Below are positions 43,217 to 52,989 of a DNA stretch of 64,000 nucleotides, piece after piece. Location of the stretch: positions 1 through 64,000 of the forward strand of contig JBARBI010000127.1 in the NCBI GenBank assembly GCA_049792875.1, written 5' to 3'. The DNA comes from Sulfotelmatobacter sp049792875 (lineage in GTDB: Bacteria; Acidobacteriota; Terriglobia; Terriglobales; Acidobacteriaceae). The first letter of the stretch is position 1. Each line of letters begins with the position of its first letter. Under the pieces are notes generated by a model, which was given only the letters and a program-made list of their open reading frames with translations, had not been told where the DNA came from and searched no databases. The position numbers and the translations under genes were made by a program.

Positions 43217-46027
43217 GTGATTCATTTCTTCCGCCGTTTTTCAACCTGTGTCCTGCTCGGCGCTGGGGTGGTTCTGGCCCAGACACTTTCCAACGATCGC
43301 CTACCCGTCATGTTGCCCAGCAGTAAGATGCTCAGCGTTCCGTCGCCGGGCCGAGTTGGCAGCACCAACAGCTTTCCAGCGACGATGGTGGTCAGTCCGG
43401 ACCGCCGCTACGCCGCCCTGCTGAACGATGGCTATGGGACGCAAGAAACGCTGGCGCACCAGTCGATCTCCGTGCTCGATCTTAGGAACAACCAGATCGT
43501 CGAGTATCCTGACGCGAGGCTCAGCGATGAAGCGCATCAGAGCTACTTCATCGGGCTGGCGTTCAGTTCGGACGGCAAACACCTGTACGCCTCCGTGGGT
43601 TCGCTGACAGATCCGACAGGCGCGAAACCGGGCAACACGGGAAACGGCATCGCGGTCTACCGCTTCTCCGACGGTAAAGTTGCGCCTGAGAGATTCATTT
43701 CCATCGCGCCCCAGCCGCTTTCGACCGGAAAGAAACTCGCCGTTGGCCTGAAGGCTCCTCCACACACGGCGATTCCATATCCCGCCGGGCTGGCCGTGAT
43801 TGCCGACAGGGGCCGGGATAGGCTACTGGTCGCGAACAATCTATCCGATAACGTAGTGCTGCTTGACCCAGCGACCGGAAAGATTCTGGAGCGCTTTGAC
43901 CTGAGCACCAGCGATTTGGTTCCGTCGTCCTTCCCATATACGTGCGTGACGACGCGTAATGGTCGGAGTGCCTGGTGCAGCCTGTGGAACGCCTCGCAGG
44001 TGGCGGAACTTGATCTGACCAGCGGAAAAGTAGCCCGCTGGATCAAACTGAAGCAACCGGACGACCCGCTCGCGCCAGGCTCCCATCCCACTGCGATGCT
44101 GCTGAGTCCCAACGAAAATATGCTCTATGTGGCGCTTTCTAACATCGACGAAATTGCCGCAGTATCTACTACCGATGCCACAGTCCTCCAAGTGTTCGGC
44201 ACAGCCGCACCGGCGCAGAAATTTGCCGGAAGTTATCCCACCGCACTTGCAACGTTGGCGGACGGAAGGTACTTGTTCGCCGCCGATTCGTCCCTCAACG
44301 CGGTCGCCGTCTTCAATACTGCACAATCCGGATCCGCCTCGGACTCCCATACTCCGCAAGCGGCAATCGGTTTCATCCCCACCGACTGGTATCCCAGCGC
44401 CCTGGCCGTGCACGGCGACGATCTCCTCATCGCCACCGCCAAGGGCGAGGGCTCGCGCCCGAACAAAGACATGGGAAAGACGGCGTATGAGTCCAGGCAC
44501 CACGACCACCCGTACATCCCCACGCTTCTCAGAGGATCGGTTGCGCGCCTCAACATCCCGTCCACTCTCGAAAGACTTCCCCAGCTGACACAGGTGGTTG
44601 AGAAAGACAACCGGTTCCACAGCGATCCTGGAACGATCACTTTCTCCAGCGGCCAGAGTCCCATCAAGCACGTGATTTACGTTATCAAGGAAAACCGCAC
44701 TTTTGACCAGATCCTCGGTGACCTGAAGGTTGGCGACGGCGACCCCTCTCTCAGCATGTACGGCGAAGACATCACGCCCAACGAGCATAAACTCGCCCGC
44801 CAGTTCGGCGTGCTCGACAATTTTTACGACAGCGGAGAAGTCTCCGGCGATGGCCATCTCTGGTCTACCGCCGCCATCACCACGGATTACAACGAGAAAA
44901 CCTGGCAGATCGCCTACCGTGGAAAAGAGCGCACTTACGATTTCCAGGGCCAAGTGGCCGAGGAATATCCCTTGGAACACAATCAGCCCGACGTTGACGA
45001 TCCTTCCACGGGGTTTCTCTGGGACAATCTCGCGCGCAACCACGTCAGCTATCGCGATTACGGCGAATATGTGAACGCGGAGTGGTGCAACGAGAAACGC
45101 AAAGTGGCCAGCCCGAAACAGGGAACCCCCTCGGGCCGGGAAGCGAGCTGTCCGCGAACCGAAGTTCACCAAGGTGACACGCTCCCTCCCAATGTGGGTG
45201 ACCCCCAGGCCGGACCAAGCCCATGGCCGTGGGCGGTGCCTCTATTTAGCGGGGTTAAGCCGACCAAAGAGGTGCTGCGCGACCACTACGATCCGCTCTA
45301 TCCCGACTTCAACACAGACTATCCCGATCAACTCCGCGCCGACGAGTTCCTGAACGAATTTGGCGCCTACGTTCGCGCCCGCGATGGCAAGGAAGGTCCC
45401 GAGTTCGAGATGCCGTCATTCGTACTGCTGTACCTGCCCGACGACCACACTGGAGGCACGCGCCCCAATCTCCCGCGCCCGGCGGCTTCCGTCGCCGACA
45501 ATGATCTGGCGCTCGGGCGCGTGGTCGAAGCGGTCTCGCACAGCGGGTATTGGGATGACACCGCGATTTTTGTTCTGGAAGATGACGCCCAAGATGGCGC
45601 GGATCACGTCGACGCTCACCGTTCGATCGCCTTTGTGGTGAGCAAGTACTCACCGGGATCGGCCGCCAAACCGTATGTGGAGCACCGCTTCTACACCACG
45701 GTGAACATGATTCATACCATGGAGACTCTGCTCGGTCTCCCGCCCATGAATCAGAACGATGCCTACGCACCGGTGATGGGGCAGCTGTTTTCCGGGGTGG
45801 GCGATGAACCGGCCTATAAGGCGGACTATCGCAACCTGAAGAATGGGCTGATTTATGAAACCAACAAGCGCGAAGCGCCCGGGGCAAAGGCCTCATTGAA
45901 AATGGATTTCTCACGTCCAGATGCCGCGGGCGCGAGCCGCCTGAATCGCGTGCTCTGGCGCGATCAGAAGGGTGTGACGCCAATGCCAGCGCCCCAGCAC
46001 AACGTGTTTCCCGCGGGCGGCGACTGA
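43217..46027 (+). CDS. YncE-like propeller fused to phosphoesterase domain
   Basis: A 936-residue exported protein starting at GTG with GGAGG six bases upstream; the signal peptide ends VLAQT. Residues about 30-440 form a YVTN/YncE-type seven-bladed beta-propeller (PSPGRVGSTNSFPATMVVSPD, YLFAADSSLNAVAVFN, TAMLLSPNENMLYVALS). From about 465 the sequence is a PF04185 phosphoesterase: HVIYVIKENRTFDQILGD, then DDHTGGTRPN and LEDDAQDGADHVDAHRS, which hold probable metal ligands. The family includes acid phosphatases and phospholipases C. A role in releasing phosphate outside the cell is plausible, since phoU lies directly upstream, but it lacks a visible PHO box. Its stop overlaps the next gene by one base. 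Confidence 0.88.
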   Translation: MIHFFRRFSTCVLLGAGVVLAQTLSNDRLPVMLPSSKMLSVPSPGRVGSTNSFPATMVVSPDRRYAALLNDGYGTQETLAHQSISVLDLRNNQIVEYPDARLSDEAHQSYFIGLAFSSDGKHLYASVGSLTDPTGAKPGNTGNGIAVYRFSDGKVAPERFISIAPQPLSTGKKLAVGLKAPPHTAIPYPAGLAVIADRGRDRLLVANNLSDNVVLLDPATGKILERFDLSTSDLVPSSFPYTCVTTRNGRSAWCSLWNASQVAELDLTSGKVARWIKLKQPDDPLAPGSHPTAMLLSPNENMLYVALSNIDEIAAVSTTDATVLQVFGTAAPAQKFAGSYPTALATLADGRYLFAADSSLNAVAVFNTAQSGSASDSHTPQAAIGFIPTDWYPSALAVHGDDLLIATAKGEGSRPNKDMGKTAYESRHHDHPYIPTLLRGSVARLNIPSTLERLPQLTQVVEKDNRFHSDPGTITFSSGQSPIKHVIYVIKENRTFDQILGDLKVGDGDPSLSMYGEDITPNEHKLARQFGVLDNFYDSGEVSGDGHLWSTAAITTDYNEKTWQIAYRGKERTYDFQGQVAEEYPLEHNQPDVDDPSTGFLWDNLARNHVSYRDYGEYVNAEWCNEKRKVASPKQGTPSGREASCPRTEVHQGDTLPPNVGDPQAGPSPWPWAVPLFSGVKPTKEVLRDHYDPLYPDFNTDYPDQLRADEFLNEFGAYVRARDGKEGPEFEMPSFVLLYLPDDHTGGTRPNLPRPAASVADNDLALGRVVEAVSHSGYWDDTAIFVLEDDAQDGADHVDAHRSIAFVVSKYSPGSAAKPYVEHRFYTTVNMIHTMETLLGLPPMNQNDAYAPVMGQLFSGVGDEPAYKADYRNLKNGLIYETNKREAPGAKASLKMDFSRPDAAGASRLNRVLWRDQKGVTPMPAPQHNVFPAGGD

Positions 46028-47436
46028 TGAACCCGCTTGAAATCTCCACCGACGCGTTTCGCCGCCTGGCAGAGCGCGTAACCAACCTGGCTGCGGAGTA
46101 TCTCGACAACATCGACGCGCAAGCAATCTCCCCCGCAACCAATGGAGCGGAGTCGCTTCGAGCATTCCGCTCCGCGATGCCCGAGAAGGGAATGGGAGAA
46201 GAAGCGCTAAGCGCTTTGCCCGACGTGGTGCGGTTGTGCCGGGCGCAAAACGGTCGCTTCTTTGGCTACGTGTTGGGGTCGGGCGAACCGGTTGGCGCGG
46301 TAGCCGACCTTCTGGCCAGTGTCCTGAACCAGAATGTGACCGCTTGGCGCTCCGGACCTGCAGCTGTAGTGATTGAGCAAACCGTGGTGGATTGGCTGTC
46401 GCAAGCGATCGGCTGTCCCGGGTTCCGCGGCCATCTTACGGGCGGAGGATCTTCCGCCAACCTCATGGGTCTGGCCATGGCGCGGGAGGCCAAGGCGCCG
46501 GCCAACGAAAATGGAATCGCACCGGGTGGCGTGGTCTATGCCTCTAGCGAGATCCACATGTCGATTCCCAAGAGTGTGGCATTGTTGGGGATCGGACGGG
46601 ACAACCTGCGGCTCATTGCCACCGATGGATCGTTCCGCATGATTCCCGACGACCTCGAAGCGAATATCCTCCGAGACCAAGCGGCGGGCCGGACTCCGTT
46701 AGCTGTTGTTGCTTCGGCGGGCACAGTCAACACGGGCGCGATTGATCCTCTTCGGCAGATCGCACAAATTGCGCAGCGCCACAGCGCATGGTTCCACATC
46801 GATGGCGCCTATGGTGCTCTGGCAGCGATGGCGGCCCCCGCCCAGTTCGATGGTCTGGAACTGGCCGACTCGATCTCTCTTGACCCGCACAAGTGGCTCT
46901 ATCAGCCGCTGGACTGTGGCTGCTTGCTCTATCGATCTCCCCAAGCGGCCCAGAAGACATTCGCGCACAGCGGCGACTACGCTCGTTCGCTCTCCGCGGA
47001 TCCGGTGGAAGGATTCGCATTTTTCGAAGAGTCGTTGGAGCTGTCCCGCAGATTTCGCGCCTTGAAGCTCTGGCTCTCGCTGCGCTATCACGGCTCCGCG
47101 GCATTTCGTGAGTCGATTACAAAGGATCTGTCGCACGCCCAACTCTTGGCCAAAGCGATCAGGAACGAACCGCATCTCGAACTGCTGGCCCCGGTGGAAC
47201 TGAGCGCAGTATGTTTTCGACACCAAGGAAATGCCAAGCAGTCGGAAGAACAGTTGAACTATTTCAACCAGACCCTGCTCCAGTGCGTCGTCCAGCGCGG
47301 CCGCGTATATCTCTCAAATGCCTCTCTGCACGGCAAGTTCTGCCTCAGGGCCTGCATTGTGAATCACCGCACCAAGGACTCCGACGTAGACGTCGTCATT
47401 CCAGAGGTGCTGGCGGCCGCAAGGGAGGTTGGCTAG
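46027..47436 (+). CDS. PLP-dependent group II decarboxylase
   Basis: A 469-residue fold-type I PLP enzyme of the aromatic-amino-acid/glutamate decarboxylase family. GHLTGGGSSANLMGL, then the HIDGAYGALAAMA Asp-containing block that contacts the PLP ring nitrogen, and SLDPHKWLYQPLDCG with the PLP-binding lysine are all present. The C-terminal SLELSRRFRALKLWLSLRYHG block is family-typical. It decarboxylates an amino acid, but the substrate cannot be read from sequence. TGATG overlap with the upstream phosphoesterase fusion gene implies coupled expression. It converges on the beta-glucosidase gene with a 103-bp gap. Confidence 0.92.
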   Translation: MNPLEISTDAFRRLAERVTNLAAEYLDNIDAQAISPATNGAESLRAFRSAMPEKGMGEEALSALPDVVRLCRAQNGRFFGYVLGSGEPVGAVADLLASVLNQNVTAWRSGPAAVVIEQTVVDWLSQAIGCPGFRGHLTGGGSSANLMGLAMAREAKAPANENGIAPGGVVYASSEIHMSIPKSVALLGIGRDNLRLIATDGSFRMIPDDLEANILRDQAAGRTPLAVVASAGTVNTGAIDPLRQIAQIAQRHSAWFHIDGAYGALAAMAAPAQFDGLELADSISLDPHKWLYQPLDCGCLLYRSPQAAQKTFAHSGDYARSLSADPVEGFAFFEESLELSRRFRALKLWLSLRYHGSAAFRESITKDLSHAQLLAKAIRNEPHLELLAPVELSAVCFRHQGNAKQSEEQLNYFNQTLLQCVVQRGRVYLSNASLHGKFCLRACIVNHRTKDSDVDVVIPEVLAAAREVG

Positions 47437-47539
47437 AAGTGGTCTCAGAACTCAAGAAGGCGAGTTTTAGCCCTGAGGGACCTTTTCTCTCACCAGCATC
47501 TATGCCGACCAGCTCTACACTTCGGGCCGTTCCATCGTG

Positions 47540-49774
47540 CTATCTCAAGTTGACGGATGCCTTCAAGGGCAGGTCTTGCGAAGAGCCACCGGCCATGAAG
47601 GTATAGTCTCCCGGAATCAACTGCCAGGCGTTGTGCTCAACGTTGAAGATGGAGAGATATTTTGGGTCTACTTCGATCGCAATGTTTTTAGCTTCTCCGG
47701 CGTTGAGCTTGACCTTACTCCAGCCCACCAGTCGTTTCGGGGGCTCCGCCGCTGCGGCCGGCAGGGAAGCGTAGACTTCCGCGACCTCGGCTCCAGCGCG
47801 CGTGCCCGTGTTGGTTACGGTGAAGCTGACCAGTGGTTTCTTTCCCGGCAACACCATGAAATTCGAGTACGAGTACGTGGTGTACGACAATCCATATCCG
47901 AAGGGAAACAGCACTGGCTTATGTTCCGCGTCATACCACTTGTAGCCGACCTTCACGCCCTCATCGTAGGTGATCTGGAATACCGGCAAGCCCGCAGCGA
48001 TCCGTTTCCAGCCTTCTCTGTCGGCGTCCACAGTAGCCTTCGGGGGCTTGACGATGGTGGGATGCGGCAAGTCGGCGTCACTCTTCGGAAAGGTGAGCGG
48101 CAACTTCGCGCTGGGGTTGGTGTCTCCGAAAATAAGATTCGCCACCGCCTCAGCTCCGCGGCTGCCCGCAAACCACGCTTCCATGATCGCGCTCACCTGT
48201 TCCGCCCAAGGCATAGTTACCGGACCTCCGCTCTCAATCACCACGATGGTATGCGGGTTAGCCGCTGCCACCTTCGCAATCAGTTCATCCTGATGCTCCG
48301 GCAGAGACAGGCTATCGAGGTCCATTCCCTCACTCTCCCATTGGTAGGCGAAGACGATGGCCACATCGGCGGTCTTGGCAAGAGCCGCAGCTGCTTCGGA
48401 ATCGGCGCCGGATACGAACTGCACCTTCGCCCCCGGGACTTTCGCTTGAATCGACTTCAGCGGTGACGTGGGAAACCAAACCGGCTCCAGCCATCGCGTC
48501 TGCCCCTTACCCGGAGGCAGGATCGCATTTCCGCCGGGTGGATCGACTTGTGCAGACCCGCCTCCAGAAATCATTCCCACGTCGGCATGGGGACCAATCA
48601 CGGCGATGCTCTGGATTTTGGAAGCATCGAGCGGAAGTTGCGCGTGATCGTTTTTCAGCAGCACGGTGCTCTGCTCGGCGATCTTCTGCGCGACTTCGAA
48701 GCCGCCCATCACGTCCACCACGCCTCTCTGCGGCGGATCGTCGATCACGCCCGTGGCGAACATGGACCGCAGAATCCGATGCACATGATCATTCAATTCT
48801 GTCTCCGGCACCTTGCCCGATTCGACCGCTTTCTTTAAGTCGTCCCCGTAGAAGATCCAGCCCGGCTCCTCGTGATCAAGGCCAGCGGCCGAGGACTTCG
48901 CCGTGTTATGAGTACCTTGCCAGTCCGAGAGTACAAACCCTTTGAAGTTCCAGTCTTTCTTCAGCACATCGGTGAGCAGGTATTTGTTCTCGCAAGCGTA
49001 ATCACCGTTCAGACGGTTGTAGGAGCACATCACCGCGGCGATGTCAGAATCCTGCAATCCAATCTCAAAGGCGAGCAGGTCACTCTCCCGCGCCGCCCGC
49101 TTGTCGATGTTCACGTTCACCGCATTGCGGCCACTCTCCTGATCGTTGAGGGCGTAATGCTTGATGTCGCCCAGGACATGCTGCGCCTGCAGTCCCTTCA
49201 TTACCGACGCAACCATCTTTCCGGCCAGAACGGGATCCTCGCCCATATACTCGAAGGTGCGCCCATCTCGGGGCTCGCGGGTAAGGTTGATGCCTCCCCC
49301 GAGCGACATGTTGTAGCCCTGCGCGCGCAGCTCGCGGCCAATCAGCGCCCCGTATTCGTACGCTGCCTCCAGATCCCAACTAGCCGCGCCAGCTACATCG
49401 GCGGGCAGCGCAGTCGAGTAGCGGCCATTCTCACCGCTCATCCGGACTCCATAGGCGGCGTCCGACATTTGGATTCCGGGTATGCCCAGCCGTGGGATGG
49501 CAACTACATATCCTGCGCCTCCGTTGGATAGTATGGCCATCGGGCTCATCGGGCTGAGTCCCACCATGCCCGTCCCATGCAGCATGGAGATCTTTTCGTC
49601 CAACGTCATTTGCTTAACCACCATCGAGGCGCGCTCGTCGGGGGAGAGACTGGGATTCATCCAGGGATGGGGCTTCGCGCTCGATTGCGCCCACGCCGGC
49701 GATAGAGCGAAACTTAGGATCGTTACGCCAAGAGTGAAAAATCGATTCAGTAGAAAAGGCCACTGCACAAGCAT
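47540..49774 (-). CDS. Secreted GH3 beta-glucosidase
   Basis: A 744-residue glycoside hydrolase family 3 enzyme. A signal peptide covers about 1-29 (SPAWAQS). Domain one has the substrate-binding NLTREPRDGRTFEYMGEDPVLAG and DIKHYALNDQESGRN, and the nucleophile Asp in FVLSDWQGTH. A (alpha/beta)6 sandwich domain follows (AVIGPHADVGMISGGGSAQ, FGYGLSYTTYSYSN at its end), then an FnIII-like C-terminus (GTRAGAEVAEVYASLP). It should cleave terminal beta-glucosides, such as cellobiose or plant glycosides, in the periplasm or outside the cell. It converges on the PLP decarboxylase gene. Confidence 0.95.
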   Translation of the reverse strand: MLVQWPFLLNRFFTLGVTILSFALSPAWAQSSAKPHPWMNPSLSPDERASMVVKQMTLDEKISMLHGTGMVGLSPMSPMAILSNGGAGYVVAIPRLGIPGIQMSDAAYGVRMSGENGRYSTALPADVAGAASWDLEAAYEYGALIGRELRAQGYNMSLGGGINLTREPRDGRTFEYMGEDPVLAGKMVASVMKGLQAQHVLGDIKHYALNDQESGRNAVNVNIDKRAARESDLLAFEIGLQDSDIAAVMCSYNRLNGDYACENKYLLTDVLKKDWNFKGFVLSDWQGTHNTAKSSAAGLDHEEPGWIFYGDDLKKAVESGKVPETELNDHVHRILRSMFATGVIDDPPQRGVVDVMGGFEVAQKIAEQSTVLLKNDHAQLPLDASKIQSIAVIGPHADVGMISGGGSAQVDPPGGNAILPPGKGQTRWLEPVWFPTSPLKSIQAKVPGAKVQFVSGADSEAAAALAKTADVAIVFAYQWESEGMDLDSLSLPEHQDELIAKVAAANPHTIVVIESGGPVTMPWAEQVSAIMEAWFAGSRGAEAVANLIFGDTNPSAKLPLTFPKSDADLPHPTIVKPPKATVDADREGWKRIAAGLPVFQITYDEGVKVGYKWYDAEHKPVLFPFGYGLSYTTYSYSNFMVLPGKKPLVSFTVTNTGTRAGAEVAEVYASLPAAAAEPPKRLVGWSKVKLNAGEAKNIAIEVDPKYLSIFNVEHNAWQLIPGDYTFMAGGSSQDLPLKASVNLR

Positions 49775-50115
49775 GGGGGTTTCCTCGTAAGAATGTTGAT
49801 TGCCAAATCGTTAATGTTACGCCTTTTTGTCAAATTCTCGCCGTTTAATTTGCGGGTATCTGGTTGCGAACTACAGAATCGGGAACGGCGAAGATAAGAC
49901 GAAGAGTGCGAAATGTTTGGACAAGCAAGTAGCGCTGCCGTCCGGGCGGCTGTCGTGGGGGCGTCCCCGCCCTCACCTGCGAGGCCAAGGTGCCCTCGCG
50001 ACAGTCGGCAAGATGCCCGTCGATACAATCTATAAAGTATCGCGCCACGGTCTCCCTCTCCAATCGTCTTCGGCCCTCACTTGGCCACTGCACTCCGCCG
50101 CTTTACACTAGAGGA
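49775..50115. other. Intergenic region between GH3 and nadE
   Basis: A 341-bp stretch with no convincing gene. The beta-glucosidase promoter must lie in its left part and the nadE promoter at its right end. A GC-rich repeat-like segment is at 49952-49986. The nadE frame stays open through the right third, but those codons lack conservation with NadE N-termini. Confidence 0.7.
49952..49986 (+). repeat. Hairpin repeat copy D (weak)
   Basis: GTCGTGGGGGCGTCCCCGCC resembles the leader and first arm of the other copies, and CTCACCTGCGAGGCC follows. Pairing is poor, so this may be a decayed member. Confidence 0.35.
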
Positions 50116-50116
50116 G
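50081..50116 (+). promoter_or_regulatory. Candidate nadE promoter (leaderless)
   Basis: TTGGCC at 50081-50086 and TACACT at 50104-50109 are separated by 17 bp and match the sigma-70 -35 and -10 consensus in 4 of 6 positions each. The expected transcription start, about seven bases after the -10, is the GTG start codon at 50116 itself. Confidence 0.5.
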
Positions 50117-51756
50117 TGAAGATTGCGCTGGGCCAAATCAATCCCACGGTCGGAGATTTTTCCGGCAACGCCTCGAAGATCCGTGATTTTTCCCATCGCG
50201 CCAAGGCCGCCGGCGCCGGAATGATTCTCTTCCCAGAGTTGTCCGTGTGCGGCTATCCGCCTCGTGACCTTGTGGAGCGGCCTTCTTTCGTGACACGCAA
50301 TCGCGAGACTGTGGAAAACATTGCCGCGGAAACCACCGGGATCGCCGTCATTTGCGGCTTGGTTACTCCCGCCCGCTCGGACACGGGTAAGGCGGTCATG
50401 AATTCGGCGGCTCTGCTCATGGAGGGCAAGGTCGCTTTCGTCCAATCGAAGATGTTGCTGCCCACCTACGACGTTTTCGATGAGATGCGCAACTTCGCTC
50501 CTGCCAAGAGTCAGGATCTGTTTTCTTTTTGCGGCAATCGTATGGCGCTCACCATTTGCGAAGATGCCTGGAATGACAAGCGTTTCTGGGACAAACGGCT
50601 TTACACCGTCGATCCCGTAGAGTCCCTGATTCAGGCCGGCGGGAATTTCCTGCTGAACATCGCCGCATCGCCATTCTGGATAGGCAAGAGGGAACTTCGT
50701 CGTGACATGCTGGCCAGCATTGCGCGCCAGCACAAGGTTCCGGTCGTGCTGGTCAACCAGGTCGGCGGTAACGACAGTCTCGTGTTCGACGGTTCCAGCC
50801 TCGTTCTCGATCGGGAAGGACGAGTCGTCGCGCAGGGCCGCTCCTTCGAAGAGGATCTCATTTACTTCGACTCGCAAGAGCTGACGGGCGAAATCCACGA
50901 GCAGATCGCCGGCGATGAAACGAGCGTTTATTCCGCGCTGGTGCTGGGCACCCGCGACTACATGCAGAAGTGCGGATTTCAGAAAGCGATCATCGGCTTG
51001 AGCGGCGGCATTGACTCCGCCCTCACCGCCGTGATCGCCGCCGACGCAGTCGGACCCGAAAACGTAATCGGCGTCGGCATGCCTGGACCCTATTCCTCGC
51101 CCGGTTCAGTCGACGACGCCCGCTCCCTGGCCCACAATCTGGGAATCCATTTCGCGTTGATCTCCATCAATCCGGTCTACGAAGCTTATCGCCGGATGCT
51201 GAGCGAGGTGTTCGCTGGACAGAAAGAAGACGTGACCGAAGAGAACATCCAGTCGCGGGCACGAGGAACTTTGCTGATGGCGCTATCGAATAAGTTTGGA
51301 GCGATCGTGCTCTCCACCGGCAACAAGAGCGAGTTGGGCGTAGGCTACTGTACGCTTTACGGCGACATGGTCGGTGGCCTAGCAGTTATTTCGGATGTGC
51401 CGAAAACGCTGGTCTACCGGCTCAGCCAATACGCGAATTCGCGTCGTGCGGTGATTCCCCTAGCCACGTTGGAAAAGCCGCCATCCGCGGAGTTGCGGCC
51501 CAATCAGAAAGACAGTGACTCCCTGCCACCGTATGAAGTTCTCGACGCCGTGCTCGAAGACTATGTGGAGGATTCCCATCCCGCGGAGCAAATTGCGTTG
51601 GATCGCGGATTCGACATCGCTGTGGTGCGGCGCGTCATCCGCATGGTTGATCGCGCCGAATACAAGCGTCAACAGGCCGCTCCGGGTCTCAAGATCTCTC
51701 CTAAGGCCTTCGGCTATGGACGCCGTTTTCCGATTGCCGCCAAGAACGAAACCTGA
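50116..51756 (+). CDS. nadE: Glutamine-dependent NAD+ synthase
   Basis: A 546-residue two-domain enzyme from a GTG at 50116, where the family start KIALGQINPTVGDFSGN begins; the frame to 49990 adds 42 unlikely residues. The N-terminal nitrilase (glutaminase) domain has LFPELSVCGYPPRDL (Glu), KMLLPTYDVFDEMRNF (Lys) and LTICEDAWND (Cys), the catalytic triad. The C-terminal synthetase has the PP-loop GLSGGIDSALTAV and LSTGNKSELGVGYCTLYGDM. It converts deamido-NAD to NAD using glutamine nitrogen. GAGGA directly abuts the GTG, too close to work as a normal ribosome binding site. Confidence 0.95.
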   Translation: MKIALGQINPTVGDFSGNASKIRDFSHRAKAAGAGMILFPELSVCGYPPRDLVERPSFVTRNRETVENIAAETTGIAVICGLVTPARSDTGKAVMNSAALLMEGKVAFVQSKMLLPTYDVFDEMRNFAPAKSQDLFSFCGNRMALTICEDAWNDKRFWDKRLYTVDPVESLIQAGGNFLLNIAASPFWIGKRELRRDMLASIARQHKVPVVLVNQVGGNDSLVFDGSSLVLDREGRVVAQGRSFEEDLIYFDSQELTGEIHEQIAGDETSVYSALVLGTRDYMQKCGFQKAIIGLSGGIDSALTAVIAADAVGPENVIGVGMPGPYSSPGSVDDARSLAHNLGIHFALISINPVYEAYRRMLSEVFAGQKEDVTEENIQSRARGTLLMALSNKFGAIVLSTGNKSELGVGYCTLYGDMVGGLAVISDVPKTLVYRLSQYANSRRAVIPLATLEKPPSAELRPNQKDSDSLPPYEVLDAVLEDYVEDSHPAEQIALDRGFDIAVVRRVIRMVDRAEYKRQQAAPGLKISPKAFGYGRRFPIAAKNET

Positions 51757-51825
51757 AAGAAGCGATTTGAAGTATTCTGATAGATCGCCTTCCTCCTCCA
51801 AAACGCTGAAACGCGAAAGGAACCC

Positions 51826-52749
51826 ATGCACCGTTTGCTGAACTCGACCTGTGTTCTTCTGTTAGCCAGTGGTCTTGCCGTTGCCCAGACTCCAGCGACA
51901 AAGTCATCCCCGGCGAAAACTGGAGAGCACCCAGCTGAAAAGCCCGCGGCGGCTGCGTCCGACAATCTTCCGTCGGAAGCCACCGTGGACTCCTTTCTGC
52001 ATGAGCAGTTTGGTTACCAGGCGGACTTGACCTGGAAGATTTCCAGCATCAAGCCTTCGACGGTCGTGGGATTAGCGGAGGTTACGGTGGTTCTCGCCAG
52101 CCCGCAGGGCCAGCAGTTGACGCGTTTCTTCGTTGCTCCTGACGGCCGGCAGGCCCTGGTCGGAGAAATTATTCCATTCGGCGCGAGGCCCTTTGATCCT
52201 GCGAGAGACCTGTTGAACAAGGGAATCACCGGGCCCGACCGCGGTCCCAAGGACGCCGCAGTCACTATCGTAGAATTCGGTGACCTGCAGTGTCCCGCCT
52301 GCAAGGCAGCACAGCCGACTATCGAAGCGCTCGTGGTGGCGGAACCTACGGCTCGCTTCGTGTTCCAGAATTTTCCCCTGGAGATGCACAATTGGGCCGC
52401 CAAAGGTGCGGCTTATGCTGATTGCGTTGGCCGAGCTTCGAACGACGCCTTCTGGAAATTCATCTCGAAAACCTATGAGACCCAGACAGACATTACCGCC
52501 GAGACCGCGGACGAGAAGCTCACCGCCATCGCCGATGGAGTAGGCGTAAAAGGCGCCGATATCGCTGCCTGCGCCGCCAAACCGGAGACCAAGGCTCGCG
52601 TGGATGCCTCCATTGCACTCGGCAAGTCAGTGGACGTAACCGGCACCCCTACGCTGTTTATCAATGGCCGTAAGATTGGGAGCTTCGATACTCGCCTGTC
52701 AGATGTGTACAAAGGCTTGGTCGAGTTCGCGGCGAAAGAAGCGAAGTAG
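51826..52749 (+). CDS. DsbA-like thioredoxin-fold protein
   Basis: A 307-residue exported protein with a signal peptide (1-22, VAQT). Residues 30-130 contain an Ala/Pro-rich linker and a small beta domain. The thioredoxin-like domain has the redox motif CPAC in FGDLQCPACKAAQPT and the cis-proline loop GTPTLFINGRK, with the usual helical insertion between. This is the DSBA-oxidoreductase family (BdbD/DsbG-like), likely acting in oxidation or isomerisation of disulphides in the periplasm. A DsbB partner is not in the window. It starts 69 bp after nadE. Confidence 0.93.
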   Translation: MHRLLNSTCVLLLASGLAVAQTPATKSSPAKTGEHPAEKPAAAASDNLPSEATVDSFLHEQFGYQADLTWKISSIKPSTVVGLAEVTVVLASPQGQQLTRFFVAPDGRQALVGEIIPFGARPFDPARDLLNKGITGPDRGPKDAAVTIVEFGDLQCPACKAAQPTIEALVVAEPTARFVFQNFPLEMHNWAAKGAAYADCVGRASNDAFWKFISKTYETQTDITAETADEKLTAIADGVGVKGADIAACAAKPETKARVDASIALGKSVDVTGTPTLFINGRKIGSFDTRLSDVYKGLVEFAAKEAK

Positions 52750-52864
52750 TCGGAACGGATAGGCTTTCTAAGAGGCTCGCTCTTGGGGGCAGCATATTTC
52801 GCCGCCGCGGTAACCCTTTTATCTTTGGGTAGGTTTTAAACTTTGGACGGGGAGGTTTTGGGTG

Positions 52865-52886
52865 GCGCAGCGTTTTCAGCGCTGCG
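52865..52886. repeat. Intergenic hairpin CGCAGCG/CGCTGCG
   Basis: CGCAGCG (52866-52872) and CGCTGCG (52880-52886) form a perfect 7-bp stem across a 7-base loop, within the 240-bp gap between the DsbA-like gene and the convergent secretin gene. No T run follows, so it is not a clear terminator. It is not of the same family as copies A-H. Confidence 0.5.
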
Positions 52887-52989
52887 ATGAAGAGTTTCAT
52901 GTCGATCTGGGCTTTAACCCCTCAGGACCCTGAACTAACCCTTTCGACAACGTGTGAGGCCTCGAAGTCTGAGGTCCGACGCCTTTTCT

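Noticed and set aside
43841..45172. 443-codon minus-strand open frame opposite the phosphoesterase fusion
   Set aside because: Antisense to a clear two-domain protein; no recognisable domain.
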